Shown here: positions 54,473 through 63,296 of the stretch, piece by piece
Numbering within the stretch: the first letter of the stretch is position 1
How the letters are laid out: each line of letters starts with the position of its first letter
Assembly: GCA_017553545.1 (NCBI GenBank)
Contig: JAFZKT010000061.1
Location: 1-64,000, forward strand
From: Bacteroidales bacterium
Lineage (GTDB): Bacteria; Bacteroidota; Bacteroidia; Bacteroidales; UBA932
Reading direction: 5' to 3'
DNA length: 64,000 nt
Notes under the pieces: model-generated
Database searches by the model: none
What the model saw: only the letters and a program-made list of their open reading frames with translations
What the model was told of the DNA's origin: nothing
Position numbers and translations under genes: made by a program

Positions 54473-55636
54473 TTACAAGCTGGCTACCAGGATTTCCTTG
54501 ATGTCCTTTTCCGTCAGCGGGACGTAGGCGTTCTCCAGCCATTCGTTCACGGCAATGTGGTGGGCCATTTCGTCCAGGCGGCTGTCGTCGATGCCCACCT
54601 CGCGAAGGTGCATGGGGATGCCGATGCCCTCAAAGAACTTATAGGTTTCGTCAATGGCCTTGCGGGCAATTTCCCAAGGGTCCAGCGAGGCGTCGATGCC
54701 AAAGACATTGATGCCGTATTTGACGAAGCGGGGGAGTGTGCGTTCGCTCAGGATATGTTTCATCCAGCGGGGCGTGATGATGGCCAAGCCCTCGCCGTGG
54801 GTGATGTCGTAGTAGGCGCTGAGGGCGTGCTCGATGCCGTGGCAGGGCCAGCCGCTCCCGCTATTTCCAAGCGCCAGGATACCATTGCAGCCATAGGTGC
54901 AGGCCAGCATCATTTCGGCCCGGGCGGTGTAATCCTCCGGATTCTCAAGGCATTTGCGCCCGTTGACCATCAGGCTGCGGAGCATGCTCTCGCAGAAGCC
55001 GTCGTTCAGCAGCGTGGCATCCTCCACGAAGTACTGTTCCATCACATGGTTCATGGCATCGGCGATGCCCGCGCAGGTCTGTTTCCGGGACACGGTAAAG
55101 GTATAGGTGGGATCCAGGAAGGACACCGCAGGATAAAGCAGCGGGTCTATATAGCCGATTTTGTCGTTGGTCTCAGTGCGGGAAATGACTCCGCCGGCGT
55201 CGTATTCGCTGCCGGTGGCCGCCAGCGTAAGGATATCCACGATGGGGAGGGCCGACTTTGCCTTCACCTTGTAGGAAATGAGGTCCCAGGGGTCTCCGTC
55301 ATAGCAGGCCCCCGCGGCGATGGCTTTTGAGCAGTCCAGGACCGATCCGCCGCCCACGGAAAGGATTACGTCAATGTGGTGCTCTTTGCACAGGCGTACG
55401 CCGTCCAACACGCTGGGGTCATACTTCGGGTTGGGCTGGATGCCGGGGAGTTCTACAATCTCATAGCCCCGGAGCAGCTCCAGCACCTTCTGGTACAGGC
55501 CGATTTTCTTGATGCTGCCGCCACCGTAAGTAAGGAGGATTCTTTTGCCGAACTGCGTCATTACACCGGGCAGTTTCTCCACGACGCCCTTCCCGAAGAT
55601 AAGGCGTGTCGGGGTCATATAGTCGAAACTCTGCAT
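54473..55636 (-). CDS. Iron-containing alcohol dehydrogenase (BdhA/YqhD-like)
   Basis: 387 residues of the Fe-ADH family, NAD(P)H-dependent reduction of aldehydes such as butyraldehyde: TPTRLIFGKGVVEKLP, TYGGGSIKKIGLY, SVGGGSVLDCSKAIA, TLAATGSEYDAGGVIS, and metal ligands in GIADAMNHVMEQY and PCHGIEHALSAYYDITHGEGLA. Start at 55636 (MQSFDYMTPTR) lies 15 bases after a TATATTTG element. Confidence 0.92.
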   Translation of the reverse strand: MQSFDYMTPTRLIFGKGVVEKLPGVMTQFGKRILLTYGGGSIKKIGLYQKVLELLRGYEIVELPGIQPNPKYDPSVLDGVRLCKEHHIDVILSVGGGSVLDCSKAIAAGACYDGDPWDLISYKVKAKSALPIVDILTLAATGSEYDAGGVISRTETNDKIGYIDPLLYPAVSFLDPTYTFTVSRKQTCAGIADAMNHVMEQYFVEDATLLNDGFCESMLRSLMVNGRKCLENPEDYTARAEMMLACTYGCNGILALGNSGSGWPCHGIEHALSAYYDITHGEGLAIITPRWMKHILSERTLPRFVKYGINVFGIDASLDPWEIARKAIDETYKFFEGIGIPMHLREVGIDDSRLDEMAHHIAVNEWLENAYVPLTEKDIKEILVASL

Positions 55637-55651
55637 ACTGTTTGTTTTTAG

Positions 55652-55659
55652 CAAATATA
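55652..55659 (-). promoter_or_regulatory. -7 element (TATATTTG) for the alcohol dehydrogenase
   Basis: Exact TAnnTTTG match 15 bases before the ATG. Confidence 0.55.
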
Positions 55660-55680
55660 GCAATTCCCCCGTAAAAAGGA

Positions 55681-55706
55681 AAAACCAGCCTTCGCGGGCT
55701 GGCTTT
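55681..55706 (-). terminator. Terminator after tRNA-Gly
   Basis: CCAGCC / GGCTGG hairpin with a T-rich tail on the minus strand, just 3' of the tRNA. Confidence 0.7.
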
Positions 55707-55708
55707 GG

Positions 55709-55781
55709 AGCGGAATGCGAGGTTCGAACTCGTGACCTGCGGCTTGGGAAGCCGCCGCTCTACCAACTGAGCTAATTCCGC
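55709..55781 (-). tRNA. tRNA-Gly (anticodon CCC)
   Basis: Cloverleaf on the minus strand: acceptor GCGGAAT/ATTCCGC, anticodon stem GCGGC/GCCGC with loop TTCCCAA, T-arm CGAG-GTTCGAA type, discriminator T. The following CCA is encoded (55706-55708). Confidence 0.92.
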
Positions 55782-55790
55782 GTTGGGGTG

Positions 55791-55798
55791 CAAATATA
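55791..55798 (-). promoter_or_regulatory. -7 element (TATATTTG) for tRNA-Gly
   Basis: Exact TAnnTTTG match 9 bases before the tRNA. Confidence 0.55.
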
Positions 55799-55810
55799 AC
55801 ACTTTTTTCT

Positions 55811-55818
55811 TAACTTTG
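55811..55818 (+). promoter_or_regulatory. -7 element (TAACTTTG) for hisS
   Basis: Exact TAnnTTTG match 16 bases before the hisS ATG. Confidence 0.6.
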
Positions 55819-55834
55819 TGAAAAATTGAGCAAA

Positions 55835-57232
55835 ATGGGAATCCAGAAGCCTTCCATCCCCAAGGGCACACGTGACTTCGGCCCGGCCGAAATGGCCCGA
55901 CGCAACTATATCTTCGAGAGCATCCGCAGCGTTTTCCGCAGCTTCGGCTTCCAGGAAATCCAGACGCCTGCCCAGGAGAACCTTTCCACCCTGCTGGGAA
56001 AGTATGGGGAAGAAGGCGATAAACTGCTGTTCCGCATCCTCAATTCCGGCGATGCCTTTGCCGATGTGGACTTCTCGAAGCCCCTCACCCCGCAGGTGTG
56101 CGAAAAGGGCCTGCGCTATGATCTGACGGTGCCTTTCGCCCGTTACGTGGTGCAGCACCAGAATGAGATTTCCTTCCCCTTCAAGCGCTTCCAGATCCAG
56201 CCCGTCTGGCGGGCGGACCGTCCGCAGAAAGGCCGCTACCGTGAGTTCTACCAGTGCGATGTAGATGTGATCGGCAGCCGCAGCCAGGTGAACGAGCTGG
56301 AGTTGGTGCAGATGGTTGACGCCGTCTTCGCAAAGTTGGGCGTCCGCGTGAAGGTACACGTCAACAACCGCAAGGTCCTCACGGGCTTCGCGGAAATCGC
56401 CGGCGCTCCGGACAAAGTGGTGGACATCACCGTCGCCATCGACAAGCTGGATAAAATCGGCCTGGAGAAGGTGAAGGAAGAAATGGCTGCCAAGGGTTTG
56501 CAGGCCGATGGAATCGCGGTCATCGAGCAAATCCTCTCCCTGGGCGGCGCTTTTGCGGAGAAGCTGGCGGCTATGCGTGCCCTCTTCGACGGCGGCAGCG
56601 CATCGGGCATCCGTTCGGAGGTGGGCCTTCGCGGCCTGGATGAGGTGGAAGAACTCTTCGGCCTCATTGACGCGGCGGGCGTATCGGCCCCCGTGGAACT
56701 GGACCTCTCGCTGGCCCGCGGTCTCAACTATTACACCGGCGCCATCTTCGAGGTGAAGGCGCAGGATTGGGAAATCGGCAGCATCTGCGGCGGCGGCCGG
56801 TACGACAATCTCACCGGCATCTTCGGCCTTCCGGACCTCTCCGGCGTGGGCATTTCCTTCGGGGCGGACCGCATCTACGACGTCCTCGCGGGCCTGAATC
56901 TTTTCCCCGCCGCCCTGGAGCAGTCCACCACGCTGCTCTTTGCCGTGATGGGGGCCGATGAACTTCGTTATGTTCTCCCCATCGCAAAAGCGCTGCGGGA
57001 CGCCGGCGTTTCAGTGGAAGTATATCCGGAAGCCGCCAAACTGCGCAAACAGTTCGAATACGCGGAGCGCAAGGCCATTCCTTTCCTCTCCATCAACGGC
57101 TCCTCCGAAATAGAGGCCGGAACAGTGAACATTAAGAATTTGGCTTCCGGCGAACAGAAGGCCTTCCCTTCACCCGTCATGCCCGGCCCCGACCGGGCAT
57201 CTCTGGCCGACATCCTGGCCTTCCTCGCATAG
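55835..57232 (+). CDS. hisS: Histidyl-tRNA synthetase
   Basis: Class II aminoacyl-tRNA synthetase of 465 residues. Motif 1 region (PKGTRDFGP...[14 protein letters not shown]), motif 2 ([26 protein letters not shown]), the HisA motif [14 protein letters not shown] and motif 3 GGGRYDNL...[10 protein letters not shown] are present, then the anticodon-binding domain. Start at the ATG 55835 rather than the TTG at 55826. Close to the C-terminus, residues ~447-456 (VMPGPDRAS) are encoded by a 28-base hairpin that has relatives in uvrA and the UvrD-like gene. Confidence 0.96.
   Translation: MGIQKPSIPKGTRDFGPAEMARRNYIFESIRSVFRSFGFQEIQTPAQENLSTLLGKYGEEGDKLLFRILNSGDAFADVDFSKPLTPQVCEKGLRYDLTVPFARYVVQHQNEISFPFKRFQIQPVWRADRPQKGRYREFYQCDVDVIGSRSQVNELELVQMVDAVFAKLGVRVKVHVNNRKVLTGFAEIAGAPDKVVDITVAIDKLDKIGLEKVKEEMAAKGLQADGIAVIEQILSLGGAFAEKLAAMRALFDGGSASGIRSEVGLRGLDEVEELFGLIDAAGVSAPVELDLSLARGLNYYTGAIFEVKAQDWEIGSICGGGRYDNLTGIFGLPDLSGVGISFGADRIYDVLAGLNLFPAALEQSTTLLFAVMGADELRYVLPIAKALRDAGVSVEVYPEAAKLRKQFEYAERKAIPFLSINGSSEIEAGTVNIKNLASGEQKAFPSPVMPGPDRASLADILAFLA
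57176..57203 (+). repeat. ATGCCCG...CGGGCAT coding hairpin, copy in hisS
   Basis: 28 bases, stem ATGCCCGG/CCGGGCAT with a 6-base loop, encoding VMPGPDRAS nine residues before the HisS end. Confidence 0.7.
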
Positions 57233-57250
57233 ACTGCGACGGGCATCGAT

Positions 57251-57345
57251 GACCATCTTAAGCATAAAAACAACCCTTAGCGTGCTTAAGATGGTCAGCC
57301 CGTACCATCTTAAGCAAAAATACCTCTAAAATGTGCTTAAGATGG
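57251..57345. repeat. Pair of CTTAAG hairpins (REP-like)
   Basis: Hairpin 1: GACCATCTTAAGC (57251-57263) with its perfect complement 57284-57296. Hairpin 2: ACCATCTTAAGC (57304-57315) with GCTTAAGATGG (57335-57345). The same sequence flanks the transposase gene at 63.2 kb. Confidence 0.85.
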
Positions 57346-57364
57346 AATTCTTCCACATTTTTCT

Positions 57365-57372
57365 TATCTTTG
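57365..57372 (+). promoter_or_regulatory. -7 element (TATCTTTG) for the FGE/WG gene
   Basis: Exact TAnnTTTG match 23 bases before the ATG at 57396; it lies 20 bases after the second CTTAAG hairpin. Confidence 0.6.
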
Positions 57373-57395
57373 TAAGAAACTAATAATCAAAGAAG

Positions 57396-58424
57396 ATGAA
57401 ACGTATCCTTATTGCCCTGCTGGCACTGGCGCTTGGCCTGAGCGCTGCGGCCCAGCAAACCGGACAGCAGAAAACCATTTACATTGACAGCGTGCCGTTT
57501 GAACTCACCTGGGTGGAAACCGGCACCGTCACCGTGCCTGCACACAAGGGCTATCGGACGCTCTCCTGGGACACGGAAAAGAAGCAGTACTGGATTGATA
57601 CGAAACGTCCAATCGAAAACCCGCAACTGCCCAAGGTGACCAAGGAGGTGAAGGGATTCTGGATCAGTCGGCGTCTCACCAACGCACAGATGGCCCTCTT
57701 TAATTCAAAAGTGGCTTCGTCCGCCGATGTCTACAGGGAAGAGGATTTCATGAAGGACGGATTCTATTGCGTACGCTTTTTGGCCAGTGTCAGCGGCCTG
57801 GGCACCGACATGCCGCTCCTGGAAGATTGGTTGTATGCCCGGGAAGCGGGAGCCCTGCCGGATGTGGAGGAGGATGTCCCGGAAGGAATGCTGGGATTCC
57901 GGTGGACTACGCCCCAAGGGAGGAATGTCTTTTATCCCATCTACAATGCGGCCGATTTGGACTGGCCCTCCCATGTTATCACCTATAAAGAACGGGATGC
58001 GAACGGGAAGCTTACCAATAATATGAAAGGGAAATGGAAGGATTATAGGCATTGGACCGCTTCCCAGGCCTATGATACCCGCGGTGGCCGCCATTTCTGT
58101 ACCACCCGCTTCATTGTCCGCGACCTTCCGGCGGGATTCGAGGGAAACAACACTTTCGGCGTTGTTCAGAAGAACGGAAAGTACGGTTATTGGTACTACA
58201 ACAGACTGGAGATTGACTGCGCGTATGATGAGATACAAACCTCTCCCGACGGCCTCCTCCTGCGGCAGGGAAACAAGTGGGGCTTTTACTCTTTCCTGCA
58301 CCGGAAATTCATTCCCGCTGAATACGACAGTATGAAGACGGTGGTGATTACAAATCCCAATAAGGCCCGATGGACAGGCCTTGAATTCGTGCAGGACGGC
58401 AAATGCGGCTTAATGCAGCTCTAG
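57396..58424 (+). CDS. Exported FGE/SUMF1-like protein with WG repeats, 5' part of a nonsense-split gene
   Basis: 342 residues: signal peptide (MKRILIALLALALGLSAAAQ), a formylglycine-generating-enzyme-like segment (VKGFWISRRLTNAQMALFN near residues 85-105), then WG-type repeats from about 255 (FGVVQKNGKYGYWYYNRLEIDCAYDEI, GNKWGFYSFLHRKFIPAEYDSM). It ends at a TAG inside what reads as another WG repeat (GKCGLMQL-stop-GEVVIPA). The frame continues open after the TAG to 59039. Probably one gene of 57396-59039 broken by a point mutation, unless the TAG is read through. Confidence 0.7.
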   Translation: MKRILIALLALALGLSAAAQQTGQQKTIYIDSVPFELTWVETGTVTVPAHKGYRTLSWDTEKKQYWIDTKRPIENPQLPKVTKEVKGFWISRRLTNAQMALFNSKVASSADVYREEDFMKDGFYCVRFLASVSGLGTDMPLLEDWLYAREAGALPDVEEDVPEGMLGFRWTTPQGRNVFYPIYNAADLDWPSHVITYKERDANGKLTNNMKGKWKDYRHWTASQAYDTRGGRHFCTTRFIVRDLPAGFEGNNTFGVVQKNGKYGYWYYNRLEIDCAYDEIQTSPDGLLLRQGNKWGFYSFLHRKFIPAEYDSMKTVVITNPNKARWTGLEFVQDGKCGLMQL

Positions 58425-59039
58425 GGAGAGGTGGTGATCCCCGCCTGCTTGCGAAGGACTGATGTCAGCATGGATTACTGGCTCCGCTATTTAGGAACCG
58501 CCTCCTATAATCAGGCCAGGGAGAAGAAAGCCGCTGAACTGCGGGGAAAGCAGGGTGAGTTCGAGAAGACGGCCGATTTCCGGGCCCGTCAAGCGGATCC
58601 CGCTCTGCAGGAAGCGTACATCTCCAGGCAGCTGAAGGGCTATGAGCGCGAATACCTTCTGGGCGTCGTCGCGCAGAGCATCAAGGATGGTAAAGGCAGC
58701 ATCGGCCTTCACTGGTATCCCTATAACCCCGACGAAGAGACATTCTCCTTCTGGCTCCCGATGACACCCTGGGGCTATTACAATCTGGCCGTCCCCGTGG
58801 CGGAGGCCCCTGCCTTCAAGGAATTCATCGACAAGGCCGACAGTAAAGCATTGCTGAGCACATGCTATCTCTGCGTCTGCAACGGCACCCAGCAGATTGC
58901 GCGCATCACCTTCACGCTCCCCAGCGGAAAAGTGTATGAGTATGTGAACCCGGACGTGACGCCGGAAACACCTCTGTATCCTTTCACGGAACTGGCGCCC
59001 GAATCCTTTCTGAACCCCGAGCCGAAACCGGCCCAATAA
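58425..59039 (+). pseudogene. 3' part of the nonsense-split WG-repeat gene
   Basis: In frame with the preceding part and without any own promoter or good start (only a GTG at 58431, inside the WG repeat GEVVIPA). About 200 residues: a helical segment (NQAREKKAAELRGKQGEFEKTADFRARQADPALQEAYISRQLKGYEREYLLG region) and a beta-rich end (LPSGKVYEYVNPD). Not recognised as a family of its own. It ends 3 bases before glnA. Confidence 0.65.
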
Positions 59040-59042
59040 TCA

Positions 59043-60506
59043 ATGATGGACAAAAAGATTGCACTGAACCCCAACGAGGTTGTAAGTTTTTTGCAGAAGG
59101 CCCCGGAGACCTTCACGCGTGAGGATTTGTTGAAATTCGTCCAGGAACGCGGCATCCGGATGATAGACTTTATGTATCCGGCGGAGGACGGCCGGGTGAA
59201 AACCCTCAATTTCACCGTCAGTAATCTTGAGTACGCGGAAACCATCCTGGCGGAAGGGGAGCGCGTGGACGGATCCAGCCTGTTTCCGTCCTTTATCGAG
59301 GCCGGCAACAGTGACCTGTATGTGAAGCCGCGCTACAACACCGCCTTTGTGGATCCCTTCACGGAGATTCCCACGCTGTGCCTGCTGTGCAGTTTCTTCG
59401 ACAAGAGCGGGGAACCCTTCGACTGCGCGCCGCACGCCACGCTCATGCGGGCCGAAAAAGCCTTTGAGGCTTCTACGGGGATGCAATTCGAGGCTATGGG
59501 CGAACTGGAGTACTATGTGATCAAGGACGAGGACGTATTGTTTCCGGCCACGGACCAGAAGGGCTACCATGAGAGCGAGCCCTTTGCCAAAATGAACGAT
59601 TTCCGCCGCGCCTGTATGGACCACGTGGCCAAGACCGGCGGCCAGATCAAATACGGACACTCCGAAGTGGGGAACTTCACCCTGGACGGCAAGGTCTATG
59701 AACAGAACGAAATCGAGTTCCTGCCTTGTCCGCTTTACACTGCCGCAGACCAGCTGGTGCTGGCCAAATGGGTGATCCGCAATCTGGCCTACAAATGGGG
59801 CCTGGACGTTAGTTTCGCCCCGAAGATTACCACCGGGAAGGCCGGCAGCGGGATGCACATCCATATGCGTCTGATGAAGGATGGCCGCAATGTCACGCTG
59901 GCACCGGACAATCGTCTGAGCGAGGAAGCCCGCCGTGCCATCGCCGGGCTGATGAAGATGGCCCCGTCCATCACCGCTTTCGGCAACAAGAATCCCACCT
60001 CCTATTTTCGCCTGGTGCCGCATCAGGAGGCGCCCACCAACGTCTGCTGGGGGGACTGCAACCGCAGTGCGCTGGTACGCGTGCCCCTCGGCTGGAGCGC
60101 CGCGCTGGGCAAGCAGACCTTCGAAATGCGCAGTCCGGACTGCTCGGCCGATATCTATCAGCTGATGGCTGGATTATGCGTCGCTGCCCGTATCGGCCTG
60201 GAAATGCCCCGCGAAGAGGCTTTGAAGCTGGCCGATGAGACCTATGTGGACATGGACATCCACCGCAGCGAAAACGCCGCCCGGCTGGCTACGCTCAGGC
60301 AATTGCCCACCTGTTGCACGGAGAGCGCGGATTGCCTGGAGGCCGCCCGGAGCGTCTATGAGCAGGCCGATGTCTTCCGCCCGCGGATGATAGACGGCAT
60401 CCTCAAGGCCCTGCGTTCTTTCCACGACGACAATCTGCACCGCGAAGCCCGCGGCGACACGAAGATGATGCGTCGGCTGGTGGAGCAGTATTTCTACTGC
60501 GGATAA
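59043..60506 (+). CDS. glnA: Glutamine synthetase
   Basis: ATP-dependent ammonia assimilation enzyme, 487 residues, type I-like fold. N-terminal beta-grasp DFMYPAEDGRVKTLNFTV, VDGSSLFPSF, metal/ATP residues in GELEYYVIKDED and HSEVGNF, KAGSGMHIHMRLMKDG, and NPTSYFRLVPHQEAPTN with the ammonium/glutamate site. The adenylylation Tyr loop of type I-beta enzymes is not evident. Its 3' end overlaps the convergent gene by 13 bases. No own promoter was seen; it may be read from 57365. Confidence 0.93.
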   Translation: MMDKKIALNPNEVVSFLQKAPETFTREDLLKFVQERGIRMIDFMYPAEDGRVKTLNFTVSNLEYAETILAEGERVDGSSLFPSFIEAGNSDLYVKPRYNTAFVDPFTEIPTLCLLCSFFDKSGEPFDCAPHATLMRAEKAFEASTGMQFEAMGELEYYVIKDEDVLFPATDQKGYHESEPFAKMNDFRRACMDHVAKTGGQIKYGHSEVGNFTLDGKVYEQNEIEFLPCPLYTAADQLVLAKWVIRNLAYKWGLDVSFAPKITTGKAGSGMHIHMRLMKDGRNVTLAPDNRLSEEARRAIAGLMKMAPSITAFGNKNPTSYFRLVPHQEAPTNVCWGDCNRSALVRVPLGWSAALGKQTFEMRSPDCSADIYQLMAGLCVAARIGLEMPREEALKLADETYVDMDIHRSENAARLATLRQLPTCCTESADCLEAARSVYEQADVFRPRMIDGILKALRSFHDDNLHREARGDTKMMRRLVEQYFYCG

Positions 60507-61459
60507 ATCGCGAGAACGCGCAGATACTCTCCCGTTAGGCCGTCCTTGCCGTCCTGGCTGTCGGCGATGAGCAGCAGCGTCTGCCCGCCGTCTTCCAGCA
60601 CGGGGCCCAGGCACATCCCTTCGAAGTTCGCCAGGGAGAGGGCCGATGTAGTAAAACTCGTGAGCAGTTTCTTTTCCAGCAGTTCGCCGGGTTTGGCATC
60701 GGCTGGATTAACCGTATAGATTTTCGTGCGCGTGAAAGAACCAATCAGGCGCTGCAGGAAACCGGCTGACGCGCCGGGAACATAGACTTCCCGTTCCATC
60801 ACTGCCAGCTGCCCGTCCGGCAGCACTGTCATCGCTGAGATACCGTACACGAAGGCCGATGCCTTGGCGGCGCTTCTGGAGGCGGTGGAGGGTTCATCGG
60901 CCTGATAGAGGAAACGGCTGCCCGGCTGTAGCGTTTCCAGGTTGAAGCTTTGAATGATGTGCTTCGTTTGGCCGGGGAGCGGGGATTCCGTTGTGGTCCA
61001 GAAGGTGCCGTCGGCATAGGCCAGGGCTTCGAAACCGGCGTTGGACTTGTTCTTTTTGAGGTCCTCCGGGATGGTCAGCTGCCTTCCGGTTTCCTTCCCG
61101 TCTACGCTGTATTCGCGGATGGACTGGTCTCCTTCGGCCGATACAAACAGCGTTTCCGTTTCCGGGACAAACACCACATCCTCGTTGTCGCGACCTTTGG
61201 GGCCGTCGGCGTCTATTTTAAAGACGTTGACGGCGCCGACGGTGCCGTCCGTGTTCTGTGCGATGGTGAAGATGTAGAGGCCGCCGCCCGGGGCTTTGTC
61301 GTGCACCACGGCGTATACGTCGTCCTGCAGGCGGGTGATGCCCGAATACTGGCCGTGGGGGATTTCCATCAGGCGCTGCTGGATGTGCCAGGCCGTCTGC
61401 GCACCGGCTTGCAAGGCGGCCGCCAGGAGGGCAAATACTATGAGTATGCGCTTGATCAT
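60494..61459 (-). CDS. Exported phytase-esterase-like beta-propeller protein
   Basis: 321 residues with a signal peptide (MIKRILIVFALLAAALQAGAQ) and the 'esterase-like activity of phytase' domain: QYSGITRLQDDVYAVVHDKA, DNEDVVFVPETETLFVSAEGDQSIREY, GFEALAYADGTFWTTTESP and NFEGMCLGPVLEDGGQTLLLIADSQDG. Such proteins may act on phosphoesters or serve as calcium-binding propellers. Start at 61459 sits 5 bases after a TAAATTTG element. Confidence 0.85.
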   Translation of the reverse strand: MIKRILIVFALLAAALQAGAQTAWHIQQRLMEIPHGQYSGITRLQDDVYAVVHDKAPGGGLYIFTIAQNTDGTVGAVNVFKIDADGPKGRDNEDVVFVPETETLFVSAEGDQSIREYSVDGKETGRQLTIPEDLKKNKSNAGFEALAYADGTFWTTTESPLPGQTKHIIQSFNLETLQPGSRFLYQADEPSTASRSAAKASAFVYGISAMTVLPDGQLAVMEREVYVPGASAGFLQRLIGSFTRTKIYTVNPADAKPGELLEKKLLTSFTTSALSLANFEGMCLGPVLEDGGQTLLLIADSQDGKDGLTGEYLRVLAIYPQ

Positions 61460-61464
61460 TTTTG

Positions 61465-61472
61465 CAAATTTA
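61465..61472 (-). promoter_or_regulatory. -7 element (TAAATTTG) for the phytase-esterase-like gene
   Basis: Exact TAnnTTTG match 5 bases before the ATG; leaderless transcript expected. Confidence 0.5.
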
Positions 61473-61570
61473 GATATTTTTTGTTTTTGTATTACTTGTG
61501 CAATGGTTTGGCTCAAGGTGAATCTATCTTTGCACTCGAAAAATGAATTGTTTTTTAACGGAGGATTTTA

Positions 61571-61578
61571 TAACTTTG
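61571..61578 (+). promoter_or_regulatory. -7 element (TAACTTTG) for recA
   Basis: Exact TAnnTTTG match 44 bases before the recA ATG. No LexA-type palindrome was noticed in the leader. Confidence 0.6.
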
Positions 61579-61622
61579 TAGATGCGGTTTTACAGGACGC
61601 CCGCAATTTAAATTAAAGCACT

Positions 61623-62648
61623 ATGGCAAAAGAAGCAGTAGATTCCACGCTGGGAGCGGCCAAACTGAAGGCCCTCCAGGCAACCATCGACAAAATCGAG
61701 AAAGATTACGGTAAGGGTACCATCATGAAGCTGGGTGACCAGCCTCAGTGGGACGCCGCCCAGGTAATCCCCAGCGGATCCATTTCGCTGGACCACGCGC
61801 TGGGCATCGGCGGTTACCCCAAAGGCCGCATCATCGAAATCTACGGCCCGGAAAGTTCCGGTAAAACCACCCTGGCCATCCACGCTATCGCGCAGGCCCA
61901 GAAATCGGGCGGCATTGCGGCGATTATTGATGCGGAACATGCGTTCGACCGCACCTATGCCAAGTCCCTGGGCGTGGATCTGGACACCCTCCTGATCTCC
62001 CAGCCGGACAACGGGGAACAGGCCCTGGAAATCGCGGACAACCTCATCCGCAGCGGCGCCCTGGACATCGTGGTCATAGACTCTGTGGCCGCCCTTACGC
62101 CCCGCGCGGAAATCGAAGGGGAGATGGGGGACAACAAAGTCGGCCTGCAGGCCCGCCTGATGAGCCAGGCCCTCCGTAAACTCACTGCCAACATCTCCAA
62201 GACCAACACCTGCTGTATCTTCATCAACCAGCTGCGTGAGAAGATTGGCGTGATGTTCGGCAATCCGGAAACCACCACCGGCGGCAACGCGCTGAAGTTC
62301 TACGCTTCCGTGCGCCTGGACATCCGCCGCACCACCCAGATCAAGGACGGGGACGAAGCCCTGGGCAACCGCGTGAAGGTGAAAGTGGTCAAGAACAAGA
62401 TGGCACCGCCTTTCAAGAAAGCGGAATTCGACATCGTCTTCGGGGAAGGCATTTCACGTAGCGGTGAAATCGTGGACCTGGGCGTGGACCTGGGCATCAT
62501 CCAGAAGTCCGGCTCCTGGTTCAGCTACGGAGAAACCAAGCTGGCGCAGGGCCGCGAGGCCTGCAAACAGCTCATGCAGGACAACGTGGAACTGGCGGAG
62601 GAAATCGAGGCCAAGATCCGCGCCGCCCTCGCCGCCGTGCAGGACTAA
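61623..62648 (+). CDS. recA: Recombinase A
   Basis: ATP-dependent strand-exchange protein, 341 residues (normal). Walker [10 protein letters not shown] near residue 75, the DAEHAFD segment, Walker [13 protein letters not shown], and L2/DNA-binding region [39 protein letters not shown] sequence. Ends in a short C-terminal domain without the long acidic tail of E. coli RecA. Followed by ~170 bases without a recognised gene. Confidence 0.97.
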   Translation: MAKEAVDSTLGAAKLKALQATIDKIEKDYGKGTIMKLGDQPQWDAAQVIPSGSISLDHALGIGGYPKGRIIEIYGPESSGKTTLAIHAIAQAQKSGGIAAIIDAEHAFDRTYAKSLGVDLDTLLISQPDNGEQALEIADNLIRSGALDIVVIDSVAALTPRAEIEGEMGDNKVGLQARLMSQALRKLTANISKTNTCCIFINQLREKIGVMFGNPETTTGGNALKFYASVRLDIRRTTQIKDGDEALGNRVKVKVVKNKMAPPFKKAEFDIVFGEGISRSGEIVDLGVDLGIIQKSGSWFSYGETKLAQGREACKQLMQDNVELAEEIEAKIRAALAAVQD

Positions 62649-62676
62649 TCTCACTTTAATCAGCACCTTGTGCCCG

Positions 62677-62698
62677 ACGTGCATTTTCTTGTGCACGT
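62677..62698. repeat. Small hairpin after recA
   Basis: ACGTGCA (62677-62683) and TGCACGT (62692-62698) with an 8-base loop; no U-tract. It may help end the recA transcript. The rest of 62649-62821 shows nothing I recognise. Confidence 0.4.
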
Positions 62699-62821
62699 GG
62701 GGCACCGTGTAATCGTTATTGATGTGCCTTTTCGGCATAAATGGATGCCTTTTGTGGGCGTCCGTCAATCCGTTATTCAAACAAGTCCCTCCCAAAAGTG
62801 GGGATAAAAATGCTTTTTGTT

Positions 62822-63175
62822 ATGAAAAAAATATTGGAAGTTTTACAATATGGAAACGGTGAGATCCGTTTCAATACAGATGTTGACGTTGCCAGGAATC
62901 CAGGTCAAATCATTGAGATTGCCTCTATGGCTGCTTTTTCAATGGCCACCAAACTGTGGGGCGGGAACGAGCAATCTGTTCTGGCTGTTCTCCGTGCACT
63001 GGGGATGGCGGATTTAGCCCTGTGCGAGCATAAAAAGGAAATGATCCGGGAAATAGAATACACCGCCCAGGTCATTTCCGACAGCATAAAGGAGACTATG
63101 CATGAGTTGGAAAGAAACGGCGCAAAGGTGATGACTTTCGCCCCGAACATTATGCCTCCCAAAATGAAAAGCTGA
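62822..63175 (+). CDS. Hypothetical protein
   Basis: 117 residues, not recognised; predicted mostly helical with a soluble character: KKILEVLQYGNGEIRFNTDVDVARNP, a helix MAAFSMATKLWGGNEQSVLAVLRALGMADLALCEHKKEMIREI, and a tail. More AT-rich and different in codon use from the surrounding core genes. Start could also be the ATG at 62810. It lies next to the RAYT gene and its hairpins, so it may have travelled with accessory DNA. Confidence 0.6.
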   Translation: MKKILEVLQYGNGEIRFNTDVDVARNPGQIIEIASMAAFSMATKLWGGNEQSVLAVLRALGMADLALCEHKKEMIREIEYTAQVISDSIKETMHELERNGAKVMTFAPNIMPPKMKS

Positions 63176-63196
63176 ACGCTCATCGGTCTCGCCTTT

Positions 63197-63288
63197 CCAT
63201 CTTAAGCATGTCCCCTTGAAAATTGTGCTTAAGATGGTTTGGTGTGACCAACAAAAGCACGTTAGGGCGTAATTTTCGCTTAAGATGG
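63197..63288. repeat. CTTAAG hairpin and half-copy beside the RAYT gene
   Basis: CCATCTTAAGC (63197-63207) pairs perfectly with GCTTAAGATGG (63227-63237); a further GCTTAAGATGG half is at 63278-63288, ending 8 bases before the transposase ATG. Same family as 57251-57345. Confidence 0.85.
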
Positions 63289-63296
63289 TTTAACCT

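Noticed and set aside
62649..62821. A gene fragment after recA (minus-strand frame with several His/Lys residues)
   Set aside because: Too short and without a recognisable match; only a small hairpin could be supported.
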